In this document: piece after piece, positions 34,901-45,345 of the stretch | How positions within the stretch are numbered: position 1 is the first letter of the stretch | Layout: each line of letters opens with the position of its first letter | Source of the DNA: Mauremys mutica | Taxonomy: Eukaryota; Chordata; Testudines; Geoemydidae | Direction: 5' to 3' | Assembly: GCF_020497125.1 (NCBI RefSeq) | Contig: NC_059087.1 | Span: 13,425,925 to 13,489,924, forward strand | DNA: 64,000 bases | Notes under the pieces: generated by a model | Seen by the model: the letters and a program-made list of their open reading frames with translations, nothing else | Told to the model about the DNA's origin: nothing | Database searches by the model: none | Made by a program: the position numbers and the translations under genes

Positions 34901-36479
34901 AATGGGGCCATTATCTAGGGTAGGTAGAGTTCAACTGTCATGTTGTTCTGAGAGCTCAGTGCCAGGAGACTTATTCTGTGCTTTCTCCTGGAGATTTAGT
35001 TCTTGTATTGTTCTTCCATTAATGGAAGTCAGACTGGGAAAGTATCTCTTTGTGCCTGGTGAAACATAACACACACTCTATATTTTAGTGGGAGATAATC
35101 ACCTTGTAATGCAATGAATTGCTTTAAAAATAAGCAATGCACTAGCCCTTGAAATAGAAATATACACTTAAGTATCAAGATAACTTTGACTCATTTAGCA
35201 GCCAGTGTGGAGCAGAGAAGTGCAACATGTACAAAAGGCTGCGGAGCAGGACACCTTAAATTAACATAGCAACACGCGGGCCCTGGCTAACAGCTGCGAA
35301 TAGCATCACAGGCTAGCAGAGGCCTGCCATCTAAGCCGGAGATGTGCCAATTGCTGTGCCATTTGTCCAGGCTTTACTGCCAATGAAGTCCATTGCCCTG
35401 GCTCTGTTTTGTGACTTTCATCCCAGCTGTGCAGCCATAGTGTGCATTAGGGGGTCGACCATGTGGATTGGACTGGGTTGCCCCATCACTGTTGGTAGTG
35501 CTCAGTTATTCCCATTGCAGGCTCTTTATTCAGAATGAATGAAAGTGTGACGTGAAGGCTCCCGCAGCAGGTAGGGCTTGGCAGAGGGAAAGAACAGCTA
35601 CTGCTGCAATAAAGGTTCTTCAAACCAATGGTCTCTTGCAGCTTTTCGCCTTGAAAAATGTAGTTTAACTCCTGTGCCATCCCCGTCTGTATACCATATA
35701 GAGGCAGCTTGGTTATTTCCAATGGGCTGTGTTCTATGTTCTGTGTCCCCCAACTGGTTAACTATAGACTAAACATTTTCAGAGCATAATCTGCCTTTTG
35801 CATACCTGTACTCAAATCCAAATAGGTAAGCCCCTGGTTCGCTCTCTGCCCTGTCCCAGCCATGTTCTGAATTAGCCCTTTGGGATTCTGCCAGGCCAAA
35901 GGGCTTTGGATCCATCTCAAGGAAATCTTTGCTGGTTTTGCCTCTGTGTCAAAGGAGGGAAAGCGACTTTCTCCACATTCTTCAAGTGACCTGTGGAACA
36001 AATCTCTATTGATGTTATGTTGGTGCCCTCTTGTGGAAACTACAAGGACATCAGGCTAATTCCTCATGTGCAGCTTCATTCATGATCTAAAATCACTGCC
36101 TCCATGCCAGGAAGTTTGGGATTGTTGTGCATAAAAGAACCTGTCACTCAAACTCAGATTGGTAAGTGAGATCCGCTCCTGGTAGAATGAGAAAGCAGTC
36201 TTTGTTTATCGAGTCTCAAACGCTTTCCCCCTCCTGTTATTGTGCAGCCGTGTGAGCTGGGCCTCCACTCCGTCCTGGTAGGAATCCAGATCGCCCATCA
36301 CGCAACAGCTCCAGACCTGGCAGCACAAGGTGGGATGGGCCTTTGGGAAGAACTGTCCGCGATGGTAATGAGAGGCCTCCGAGGAGTACAGGAATGCTGT
36401 ACTGTCTCTGTCAAGGCCAATTTTATCTTCAGCCTTGGAGACTTTTTGCCTCATTTGGTTTATGCAGGGTGAGAGAAAT
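34901..36479. other. Unassigned non-coding stretch
   Basis: No supported gene or transposon. Confidence 0.4.
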
Positions 36480-36655
36480 GGTCTGAGTGCAGATCTGCAG
36501 CCAGGGGGTCTCTGGGTTCAGATCCCACCTCTGACGTAGGCTCCCTCCGTGATCCCGGACAAGTCGCTAAATCTCTCTTAAGTGGGGGTAGTAATACTTG
36601 CCTCCTAGGGGTTTGTAAAGTGCTGTATAAGGGCTCAGTATTGTTAGTTATTCTG
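36480..36655 (+). repeat. MIR-type SINE
   Basis: GGTCTCTGGGTTCAGATCCC (pol III B-box region), then TCCCGGACAAGTCGCTAAAT, AGTGGGGGTAGTAATACTTG and GGGTTTGTAAAGTGCTGTAT in MIR order. Confidence 0.7.
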
Positions 36656-37566
36656 CAGTAATCCCAGAGCCAGCCAAACTCCCTCGCTCTATTCCTTAGC
36701 AAATTGCTTCAGTAGCAGCGCAGCCCCTTTGAATCTCCTCCGTAGCGGTGTATGCTGGTGCTAGATGCACACAGGTATTTTCCCATTGTTATTACTACAG
36801 TCAGGGCTATCTTTTCCACACAGACCCACCCAACCCTCTCTCCTTTGCAGTAAAGATTCTCTCTGCCTGACACAGTCAAAGTGTCAAGCTAACTGTCTGG
36901 CCTGCTCTTGAAAATGCCATTTAATACAACGCATCCCCCTCGGAGTCACCGAGTTAGAGCCCACGGTAATGGAGTGCGAGTTCACTCATTCCTGCATCCT
37001 CGGTCCATAATAAAGAGCATGCGCCTCCGTCCTTCCAGTTAGCCAGCAGCCGGCCTTTTTGTCACGCTCTGTGCAAGCTGCCAGGGGAGTATTTCAAGTG
37101 TAAAGAACTATAATTAATAGCTGGCACAGTAATCAGCCTTCTGGTGACTGGATATCTTCTGACCCTGCAAGTCAACTGGCTTTTAGCCTCAGTCACATCT
37201 GGCTGGCAGACAAAACTCTGTACCTCAGGGGAAGTGATTCCCTGATTGCCAACTGCCATCACAAACCTCCTCTGTCAACCTCCTTATTCCTCTTTTCATG
37301 CTCTCGGATATCTGGGAGAAACGCTGTGTAGCCCTCACCTTTTATCTGATCGCTTGTCTCCTTCCTCTCCCTCAGTAGCAGCGTGCTCTCGGCTCCAGAA
37401 GTGTGTCTAGCTTTGCTCTCTCCATCAACTCCTGTCCCCACAACCCTCCAGAATTAAAGGCTAATGTTTTCTTTCTAGATTTCCCTTCACAGCTCCCATT
37501 CAATGCATTAATCTCCTCCTCCTGGAGGAGAGGGGGTGGGAGCTACATCTTTTGGTCTATTACGGA
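36656..37566. other. Unassigned non-coding stretch
   Basis: No supported gene or repeat edge before the Penelope-like element. Confidence 0.4.
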
Positions 37567-39016
37567 GCTTTAAAAAGAACAGGAGTACTTGTGGCACCTT
37601 AGAGACTAACACATTTATTTCACCATGAGCTTTCGTGAGCTGCAGCTCACTTCTTCGGATGCATAGAATGGAACACACAGACAGGAGATATTTATACATA
37701 CAGAGAACATGAAAAGGTGGAAGTATGCATACCAACAGGAAGGGTCTAATCAATTGAGATGAGCTATCATCAGCAGGAGAAAAAAAAAACTTTTGAAGTG
37801 ATAATTAAGATGACCCATAGAAGGTGTGCGGAGAACTTAACATAGGGAAATAGATTCAATTAGTGTAATGACCCAACCATTCCCAGTCTCTGTTTAGGCC
37901 TGAGTTAATTGTGTCTAATTTGCATATTAATTCGAGTTCAGCAGTCTCTCTTTGGAGTCTGTTTTTGAAGTTTTTTTGTTGCAAAATTGCCACCTTCAAG
38001 TCTTTCACTGAGTGGTTAGAGAGGTTGAAGTGTTCTCCCACTGGTTTTTTAATGTTATGATTCCTGATGTCAGATTTGTGTCCATTTATTCTTTTGCGTA
38101 GAGACTGTCCGGTTTGGCCAGTGTACATGGCAGAGGGGCATTGCTGGCACATGATGGCATATATCACATTGGTAGATGTGCAGGTGAACGAGCCCCTAAT
38201 GCCGTGGCTGATGTGGTTAGGTCCTATGATGGTGTCACTTGAATAGATATGTGGACAGAGCTGGCATCGGGCTTTGTTGCAAGGATAGGTTCCTGGGTTA
38301 GTGTTTATGTTGTATGGTGTGCGGTTGCTGGTGAGTATTTTCTTCAGGTTGGGAGGCTGTCTATAAGCGAGGATTGGCCTGTCTCCCAAGATCTGTGAGA
38401 GTGAGGGATCATCTTTAAGGATAGGTTGTAGATCTTTGATGATGTGCTGGAGAGGTTTTAGTTGGGGGCTGTAGGTGATGGCTAGTGGCGTTCTGTTATT
38501 TTCTTTGTTGGGCCTGTCCTGTAGTAGGTGGCTTCTGGGTACTCTTCTGGCTCTGTCAATCTGTTTTTTCACTTCAGCAGGTGGGTATTGTAGTTTTAAG
38601 AATGCTTGATAGAGATCTTGTAGGTGTTTATCTCTGTCTGAGGGACTGGAGCAAATACGGTTGTATCTTAGAGCTTGGCTGTAGACAATGGATCGTGTGG
38701 TGTGTCCTGGATGGAAGCTGGAGGCATGTAGGTAAGTATAGCAGTCAGTGGGTTTCCGGTATAGGGTGGTGTTTATGTGACCATCGCTTATTAGCACAGT
38801 AGTGTCTAGGAAATGGATCGCTTGTGTGGATTGGTCTAGGCTGAGGTTGATGGTGGGATGGAAATTGTTAAAATCACGGTGGAATTCCTCGAGGGCTTCT
38901 TTTCCATGAGTCCAGATGATGAAGATGTCATCAATGTAGCGCAAGCAGAGTAGGGGTGTTAGGGAACGAGAGCTAAGGAAGCGTTGTTCTAAGCATAGGG
39001 GTTCTCCAGCTTGTCT
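37567..39016 (-). mobile_element. 5'-truncated Penelope-like retroelement
   Basis: About 1.45 kb on the minus strand: the C-terminal part of the single PLE polyprotein (37856-39016) followed by a 3' UTR of about 290 bp (37567-37855). The 3' UTR ends in 'gaagtgagctgcagctcacgaaagctcat' and 'gtgccacaagtactcctgttc' motifs (read in pieces on the minus strand) that are very common in turtle DNA. The N-terminal RT motifs are absent. The frame meets a stop just upstream (39017-39019), marking the limit of recognisable similarity. No target duplication is apparent. Confidence 0.85.
37856..39016 (-). CDS. Penelope-like reverse transcriptase C-terminus with GIY-YIG endonuclease (partial)
   Basis: The uninterrupted frame has 386 codons including stop and no native start: it opens inside the RT domain. 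Its N-terminal 24 residues (RQAGEPLCLEQRFLSSRSL then TPLLC) precede RYIDDIFIIW, the RT catalytic box with both aspartates of YIDD. Counting from the R-Y of that box as residues 2-3, RT thumb-like sequence runs to about residue 150. A cysteine cluster CNKARCQLC lies at 222-230. A GIY-YIG-type nuclease follows at about 255-350: NVIYAIMC, MYTGQTGQSLRKRINGHK with the conserved arginine, and GEHFN with the candidate catalytic glutamate. RT plus C-terminal GIY-YIG is the defining PLE architecture. The frame has no internal stops. It may be mistaken for telomerase-like or group-I-intron nuclease genes, but the order of domains argues for PLE. Confidence 0.85.
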   Translation of the reverse strand, partial: RQAGEPLCLEQRFLSSRSLTPLLCLRYIDDIFIIWTHGKEALEEFHRDFNNFHPTINLSLDQSTQAIHFLDTTVLISDGHINTTLYRKPTDCYTYLHASSFHPGHTTRSIVYSQALRYNRICSSPSDRDKHLQDLYQAFLKLQYPPAEVKKQIDRARRVPRSHLLQDRPNKENNRTPLAITYSPQLKPLQHIIKDLQPILKDDPSLSQILGDRPILAYRQPPNLKKILTSNRTPYNINTNPGTYPCNKARCQLCPHIYSSDTIIGPNHISHGIRGSFTCTSTNVIYAIMCQQCPSAMYTGQTGQSLRKRINGHKSDIRNHNIKKPVGEHFNLSNHSVKDLKVAILQQKNFKNRLQRETAELELICKLDTINSGLNRDWEWLGHYTN

Positions 39017-39139
39017 TCATTCTGCCTGGTCTCTTCTGGAGAGGTGGGTTCTCACAGTAATGTAAACTGAGGGCAGAGGACACTGTACCATTGGTAGAGG
39101 GTGCAGCAAGCACTGCCGTCTCCGAGAAAGCAGAAGGGT

Positions 39140-39345
39140 AATAATTCACAGGAGATCTGGTGTCAAATCCTGGCTCTGTGTGATGTTTGCTGAGTCACTT
39201 CATCTGCCTGTGCCTCTGTAAAATTAGGGATAATACAATTTCCTTTGTCCATTTAGACAGCAAGCTCTTCAGGGCAGGGATTGCCTCTTATTATAGGTTT
39301 GTGCAGTGCCTAGTCTGTCGTCATATGCCCCCCACTGTGGTATTT
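39140..39345 (+). repeat. MIR-type SINE with reptile tail
   Basis: GGTGTCAAATCCTGGCTCTG, GCTGAGTCACTTCATCTGCC, TGTGCCTCTGTAAAATTAGG and GATAATACAATTTCC form the MIR body. The 3' part AGCTCTTCAGGGCAGGGATT then GGTTTGTGCAGTGCCTAG is the tail module also seen at 13680-13805. Confidence 0.75.
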
Positions 39346-39349
39346 GAGC

Positions 39350-39525
39350 ACCTTATAATACCCCTGGGAGGTAGGACAGTTCACAGATAGGGAACCGAAG
39401 CACAGAAATGCTAAGTGACTGGCCCAAAGTCAGTCAAGAAGCCTATGCCAGAGTAGAGAACGGAACCCTCTTTTCTTCAGTCCTACACTGTTTCCCTAAT
39501 CACTGGGCCACCCATCCTCATGCTC
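39350..39525 (-). repeat. MIR-type SINE, inverted relative to its neighbour
   Basis: Reverse-complement MIR: AGGTAGGACAGTTCACAGAT, AGGGAACCGAAGCACAGAAA, GTGACTGGCCCAAAGTCAGT, then a worn head ending CACTGGGCCACC. It lies head to head after the sense MIR, close to the Tigger-like element. Confidence 0.75.
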
Positions 39526-39566
39526 AAAGAGGTCCTGACGTGGGCTGAGGCCTGCCACAATGAAAA

Positions 39567-40781
39567 TACAGTGAAACCCCGCTATACGGCGACCTTTGGG
39601 GTCCAAAAAAATCCCATCGCGCTAAATGCGGGGTCGCGGTATAGCAGGGTTTCAGATCAGTCAGGTGGTCCCCAAAACAGTGCATTGAGGTGCCCACCTA
39701 GTGCCCCTGGTGCCTAGTGCCCAGCAGGGGGGCGAAGCTGTGGCCCCCCGCCTGCCCGGGACAGAGAACTCCGGGGCTGCGGGCGCCTGTGCTCTCTGTC
39801 CCCGGCAGGTGCGGGGCCGCGGCTTCCCTCCGGCTACAAGAGAAGCCGCGGCTCCCCGCCTGCCGGGAACAGAGAACTCCGGGGCTGCAGGCTCCGGTGC
39901 TCTCTGTCCCCGGCAGGTGCGGGGCTGCAGCTTCCCTCCCGCTTCAAGAGGAACCGCGGCTCCCCGCCTGCCGGGAACAGAGAACTCCGGGGCTGCGGGC
40001 GCCTGTGCTCTCTGTCCCCGGCAGGTGCGGGGCCGCGGCTTCCCTCCGGCTACAAGAGAAGCCGTGGCTCCCCGCCTGCCGGGAACAGAGAACTCCGGGG
40101 CTGCGGGCTCCGGTGCTCTCTGTCCCCGGCAGGTGCGGGGCTGCAGCTTCCCTCCCGCTTCAAGAGGAGCCACGGCTCCCCGCCTGCCCGGGACAGAGAA
40201 CTCCGGGGCTGCGGGCGCCTGTGCTCTCTGTCCCCGGCAGGTGCGGGGCTGCAGCTTCCCTCCCGCTTCAAGAGGAGCCGTGGCTCCCCGCCTGCCCGGG
40301 ACAGAGAACTCCGGGGCTGCGGGCGCCTGTGCTCTCTGTCCCCGGCAGGTGCGGGGCCGCGGCTTCCCTCCAGCTACAAGAGAAACCGCGGCTCCCCGCC
40401 TGCCCGGGACAGAGAACTCCGGGGCTGCGGGCTCCGGTGCTCTCTGTCCCCGGCAGGTGCGGGGCTGCGGCTTCCCTCCCGCTTCAAGAGGAGCCACGGC
40501 TCCCCGCCTGCCCGGGACAGAGAACTCCGGGGCTGCGGGCGCCTGTGCTCTCTGTCCCCGGCAGGTGCGGGGCTGCGGCTTCCCTCCCGCTTCAAGAGGA
40601 GCCAGCAGCCTCGGAATTCTCTGTCGCCAGCAGGTGCAGGGCTGCAGCTTTTCTCCCCTGCCATGGTGTTGAGGACCATTGGTACAGTATCATACTGTAC
40701 CTGAAAAGGGAGCCAACCTGCGATCGCGTTATATGCGATTTCGCATTATGACGGGGTGCGTTATGGCGGGGTTTGACTGTA
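39567..40781. mobile_element. Tigger/pogo-like non-autonomous transposon with minisatellite interior
   Basis: The element is 39569-40779 (1211 bp) flanked by TA (39567-39568 and 40780-40781), as expected for Tc1/mariner-pogo insertion. The left end CAGTGAAACCCCGCTATA and the complement of the right end CAGTCAAACCCCGCCATA differ at only two positions. CpG-rich subterminal regions (CGCGCTAAATGCGGGGTCGC at left; GCGATCGCGTTATATGCGAT at right) resemble Tigger ends. The centre is occupied by eight 108-bp tandem units and there is no transposase. Confidence 0.8.
39718..40650. repeat. 108-bp minisatellite, eight units, dimeric pattern
   Basis: The marker AGAGAACTCCGGGGCTGC starts at 39763, 39871, 39979, 40087, 40195, 40303, 40411 and 40519, an exact 108-bp spacing throughout. 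A diverged ninth unit follows to about 40650. Two unit types are visible: type A has GGGCGCCTGTG and usually CGGCTACAAGAGAA; type B has GGCTCCGGTGC and CCGCTTCAAGAGGA. The order is A-B-A-B-(A/B hybrid)-A-B-(A/B hybrid), so exchange between units has occurred. Because 108 is a multiple of three, open frames of 278-344 codons run on both strands; these are compositional and I do not call them genes. Confidence 0.95.
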
Positions 40782-40783
40782 AC

Positions 40784-41268
40784 TTGTCTGTGACAGAGTG
40801 CAGGGCGTGAACAGGTGAACAGGCACTCTGATCACCCGGACACCCGTTTGTTCCCTCAGCAAACACGCATTCATTCCCCCAGAGATAGCTAATTACCTTT
40901 TATTACTCCAATTAGCTAAATCAGGCCAGTGGGCTAATGAGCCAGGTAGCCCATCAGGGCAAGAGTGATAAAGAGGCACAGGAAGGAAGTGCTGGGAAGA
41001 GGAGAAGAGAGAGCAAACGCAAGCAAGCAAATAAGCAGTATTAGCTGAGCCCAGTCTCACAGAGGCCTCAGGGAAGGAAGACCTTTGCTCCTCTCAGGTC
41101 CCGAGGAGAGGGCTAAAAGCTATGGTAAATAGTACTGTCGCATGGGACTGTGAAGGTATTGGTGGAGGGAACTCAAATAAATGGCCCAGTGGATACACAG
41201 CCAGTGAAGTTTGAGCTGGTTTCTGTGGGGCTAGAAGGCAGGAGTGGACTGTGCCCTGCTACACTGTC
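40784..41268 (+). mobile_element. LTR-like element (solo LTR candidate)
   Basis: The element 40789-41263 begins TGTGACAGAGTGCAGG and ends GCCCTGCTACA, i.e. TG...CA, and is flanked by near-identical pentamers TTGTC (40784-40788) and CTGTC (41264-41268). The 475-bp length, the 5-bp target site and an AATAAA at about 41177 suit a solo LTR of an endogenous retrovirus-like or Gypsy-like element. Segments such as CAGCCAGTGAAGTTTGAGCT recur in turtle DNA from memory. No internal coding region is present. Confidence 0.55.
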
Positions 41269-42469
41269 ATAAGACCTTGTACTAGGATTTGTAGTGAAAT
41301 TGCTGTTTTAGCAGGGAGCTTGTCTGGGTGCATGGCACTCTGCCGGGAGAGCAACAGGAAGCGGCTGCTGCTAGGATGGAAGAAGGAAAGCTACATAGCA
41401 CTCTCTCCACCTCCAATGGTAGACGTAAAACCTAATAGGAAGCTAATTTGCAGCCAACTCCCAGCAAATCACCTGGGGAAGTTACAAGGCACTCGAAGCT
41501 GTTCAGAGGGCAACCAGGGGAAGGAATCCTATACTGTGGCCTGCTGCAAGTGCAATGCATAACCTCCAGGCCAGGGGAAAGAAGCCCTTCCTCATGTGGG
41601 TGACAGAGCAGTCCCTGGGGAGGTACATGATCCAAAGTGCAGGGAGAGCAGCGCGGAGGGGATCTGCTACCTTTGCAAAAATCGGACAGCAGCCATTTAT
41701 TATAAAGCAGAGTGACTATCCGCCGGAGTGACTGGAAGACTGAAATCATCATCGTAACTCATAAACAGACAGGAAGAGGGAGAAAAATTGTCCAGCAGCA
41801 GCAGCATCTGGTCCTCCGCAAAGCAGACAGGTGAAATTAAAGGGGGAGGATGGGAGCCTTTTATTGGGCGAATGTTGCAGTTACAGTGCCAGAGCATTTT
41901 AGGTGCCAGCAGGTCACCTGTCCGTGTCGTCATGAAGTAGGGACCCAGGGGTCTGTTGGGCAAATGCACTTCAAGAGCAAAATTGCTTTTCTGTGACGTG
42001 CTGGAAGGAGGCGCTCAAGCCATCCAGGGATGATGATAAAAAATGACCCCTTTTTTGGACTGGAGCAAAACAAAGATGCAAGATGTATTGCTTGCTGCCA
42101 TCACTAAAATGCCTCTTTCATTTCCTTTGGACCAAAATACTAGGGCGGGAATTTCCATCTCACTATTGGCCCCATATTTCACTAGCTGTTTTTCAATGTA
42201 CGTTCCTTAACAGGACTGCTGCGGGGCTGCCACCTGCTTCTTGGGTTTGGGGGTTGTTTCCCTTTTAAACTGGGTTCAGAGCAGGGAAGTGGTGAACCGC
42301 ATTCCAATCTCAGCTTCCTGAAGCGTTGGCCAGAGGAAGAATGTAACAATTGCCAGGGAGATTCTTTCAGCCTCATCCAGATGGGGCCTCAGCAAGACAG
42401 TTCTTCTTATAGTTCTGTGACCTGATTCTGTGCTGCATCTCTCAGCCTCAAGGCATTTGCTGTAAAGGT
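41269..42469. other. Unassigned non-coding stretch
   Basis: No supported gene or repeat boundary. Confidence 0.4.
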
Positions 42470-42600
42470 GGCTATTATTTGTATCATAGGAACTACTAGA
42501 GCTCCCAGTGAGATGTCTCCCGTGCTAGGTGCTGTACAAACACATCATGAAAAACGGCCCCAAAGAGCTAACACTTCAGACAGCCAAGGCAAGGAGAGGA
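42470..42600. repeat. Old reptile interspersed repeat fragment
   Basis: CCCGTGCTAGGTGCTGTACA, AACACATCATGAAAAACGGC and CCCCAAAGAGCTAACACTTC match the worn repeat at 20580-20720 in type and order. Confidence 0.5.
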
Positions 42601-42659
42601 CAGAAGGAGAAACAGACAGGAGATCTTTCAGCCTCCTGGATTCTGCCTGGTGTGGAGTG

Positions 42660-42830
42660 AAGAGCAGCAGGGCTGCCCGGGGGGGCAATTTGCCCCAGGC
42701 CCTGGGCCCCACAGGGGCCCCCACGAGAATATAGTATTGTATAATATTGCAACTTTTTTTTTATGGAAGGGGCCCCTGAAATTGCTTTGCCCCAGGCCCC
42801 CTGAATCCTCTGGGCAGCCCTGAAGAGCAG
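42660..42830. mobile_element. 155-bp hAT MITE with exact 8-bp duplication
   Basis: The element 42668-42822 starts CAGGGCTGCCCGGG and ends CTCTGGGCAGCCCTG, with inverted termini matching over 11 bp before diverging. The octamer AAGAGCAG occurs at 42660-42667 and again at 42823-42830. Internal CCCAGGCCC blocks recur as a subterminal inverted repeat around an AT-rich centre. No coding capacity. A truncated relative is at 11034. Confidence 0.9.
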
Positions 42831-44114
42831 GCCAGGTACCACTCTTAACTCAACCTCTACACTGCAGCCCACTGCTCGGAAGAGCCAAGGCGGCTCAAAG
42901 AAAGTGAGCTGGATTCTGTGCAGTATTGGGCATCATCAACAGGACTGTATACTCAAGTGCAACAAGATCCACCTCTGCAAGACCATTGGAGGACTGGATC
43001 TCATTGTAGGACAAACGTGGTTGCAGAGGTCTAATTCAGGGAGGGCCTAACTTGGCCTGCAGAACCTTTACTAAAGTTGCCTGAGCTGCGGATACATGAT
43101 GCAGGAAGTGTAGCGCGTCATCCACAGCTTTGTTCCTTCTGTTCCTCCTGTGCAGGATTGTTCCACTTGTGCAGAGCCATTAAAATTGGACCAGCGTAGG
43201 CGACAGCAGAATCCGACCGGCAGAATCTTTATTCCAGGGGATAATAATGCATGAGAAGGCGAGAACCCAGCTTGACTCTCAAGAGGCCAGGACAAGTGTG
43301 CCCAGCTAACAGTCAGGAAAAAATATACAGCTTTGCTTGTCAACTGAGCACCGTCAATTCAGAATCTCCTGGAGAGAGACAGTAAATGTGGGATGCTAAC
43401 AAGCAGTGTCAGAGTTGGCCTGCATGATGCGCTTGCTCCAAAGCCCACTGGAGTCATTAGGAAGAGTCTTGTTGACTTCAGTGCGCTTAGGTAGAAGTGT
43501 ACTCATCAGGCCTGAACCAAAGCTACAGTAGAATTGCAGGCTAGATGCCCCTTTGCTGAGCTCAGAGGTGCAAGAATAACGAGGAGAAGGGAATTTCTTC
43601 TCTCAGTGAGCCCACAATGTCCAAAAGGCAAAACCAAGCACCGTCCGCTTGAATCTTCTTGGGCCAGAGAACTGCTAGAGTTACGGCACAGCCCGGGGCC
43701 GTGGCAGGAGCAAGAACTAATCTTTGAAAGAACAGAGACTGAAGCAGCTGCGGTCCAAAGCTTTAAGAGCTCTCCTGACATAAATAGATACAGCAACTAA
43801 ACAACATGCCAGATACTCTGCCCTCGTCTGATGGGACACTAGATACACTAACATAATGGTTTAATACTCTGAAAGAGCTTCAAAGCCCCGTAAAGCTAAT
43901 GCATGCAGGGGGGAGAGGAAGCAGTTGGCTGTTACACTACAAAACAAGATTATAGAAGATGTACAGGGCACTAAACAATAGAGTGGGAAAGTGCTCGAGA
44001 ATCGAATTACAGTTCATAATATTTTCAATCTGGAAGCACCCGAGGGAAGGGGAGGTCATTGTCTGATGTACAATGGAGCTTGGATGCACAGGAAGGCGGT
44101 TGTTGTTGAGTGGC
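42831..44114. other. Unassigned non-coding stretch
   Basis: No supported gene or transposon. Confidence 0.4.
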
Positions 44115-44320
44115 TACAGCAGGAGACTTGGAGTCATGACCCCAGGCGCTATTCTTGGCTCTGCCACTCACTTACTCTGTGACGTTGGGCACATCACTTA
44201 ACCTCTCCGTTCGTCAGTTTACTCATACACTAGTAGTGCAGAAGTAATAATATTTATCTCCACTAGGGTTCTTTGAGGGCTGGGGTTAGGGCAGGCAAAG
44301 TGTGAAATGACACACATTTC
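44115..44320 (+). repeat. MIR-type SINE
   Basis: GGAGACTTGGAGTCATGACC, TATTCTTGGCTCTGCCACTC, CTCTGTGACGTTGGGCACAT and CACTTAACCTCTCCG are a well-preserved sense MIR core, followed by GTAATAATATTTATCTCC and a worn tail. Confidence 0.85.
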
Positions 44321-45064
44321 ACACACACACAATTGCAGGTGCAAAAGCAAGAGGACAGTGTAGGAGGAAAGCTATTTTCTTGTCTGTATTGTACTCAAGT
44401 TCTCCACTAAGCCCCAGTGCCTGCTGGATGCAGGTGGGTGAAATGAAAATAAGATTTCATGATAACCTGGTTACTTGTTCTAGGAAAATGGGTGAGAAAT
44501 GAGTGTGGATCTGGCAGACCTCTGTGAGCATGGATATCTTAGGAAGAAGCTCTGTTTGTACCAAAGAACTCTTTCCCCACGCAAGAAAGATGAATCAAGG
44601 CCAAATTATATTATCAGCTTATGTTTTACCCCCACCAGTCATGTTCTCAGCCACATGTGTGAAATTATCTTTACTTGTGCACAAATGCTGTGGCCTTTAC
44701 GGCATTCATGAAATTAGAAAGCTTTTATTTTTCAAAGCCAGATTTTTTTTGTCAAATCATAGCAGCTAATCCATAAACACATGGAGCTTGTGAATATTTT
44801 AGAAACTTCCTTGAGAGTCTGTAGGTTATGCCTCACATCCATCCTCCCCTAGAGTCATTACAGTACAGAAACCACTTTTCATGCTGGCAGAAATGGAATC
44901 TGGCATTTGCTGAGATGAAGCAGCATTTCTGCCTGCAAAAAAATTAAAGGGGGGGGGGGGCAGGTTTTGAAAAAATCCTGATAACTCAATGTGCTGGAGA
45001 GTACAAAGGTGAAAAGCTGCAGGTTAACATGCTGCATCCTCGACTTTAAGTGGGTCTCAGTGAA
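44321..45064. other. Unassigned non-coding stretch
   Basis: A poly-G run lies at about 44951-44961; no gene is supported. Confidence 0.4.
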
Positions 45065-45345
45065 TTCCTGGGAGCCAGGAGACTTCCCTTCTGTTCTTGG
45101 TTCTGCCACTGACAGTCTGCGTGTCCTTTGGCAAATCAGTCAGCATTGCTGCCTCCATTTTCCCATCTGTAAAATGGGATAACATTACTTCGTTTCTGCT
45201 GTAAAGTCCTTGGAGGTGGACTGACATATTATTGTTATTTATATTACAAGCTTCTAAAAAGCCCCAGTCAGGATTGGGTGCCCATTATGCTAGCCGCTTT
45301 TTGGAACATGGGAAGACGTGTTCCTTGCCCAGGAGCCAGGTCAGC
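45065..45345 (+). repeat. MIR-type SINE followed by an old repeat fragment
   Basis: 45065-45235 is a sense MIR: GGGAGCCAGGAGACTTCCCT, TTGGTTCTGCCACTGACAGT, TTTGGCAAATCAGTCAGCAT, CCATTTTCCCATCTGTAAAA. 45250-45345 (CAGTCAGGATTGGGTGCCCA, TTATGCTAGCCGC) resembles the worn repeat at 20580. Confidence 0.75.

Noticed and set aside
39718..40650. Regular repeat array considered as a CRISPR
   Set aside because: Units are head-to-tail with no unique spacers, the period is 108 bp, and the context is vertebrate transposon DNA.
39661..40751. Open frames of 278-344 codons on both strands encoding a 36-residue repeat protein
   Set aside because: They exist because the 108-bp unit is a multiple of three and GC-rich; several frames on both strands are open at once, and the array lies inside transposon termini.
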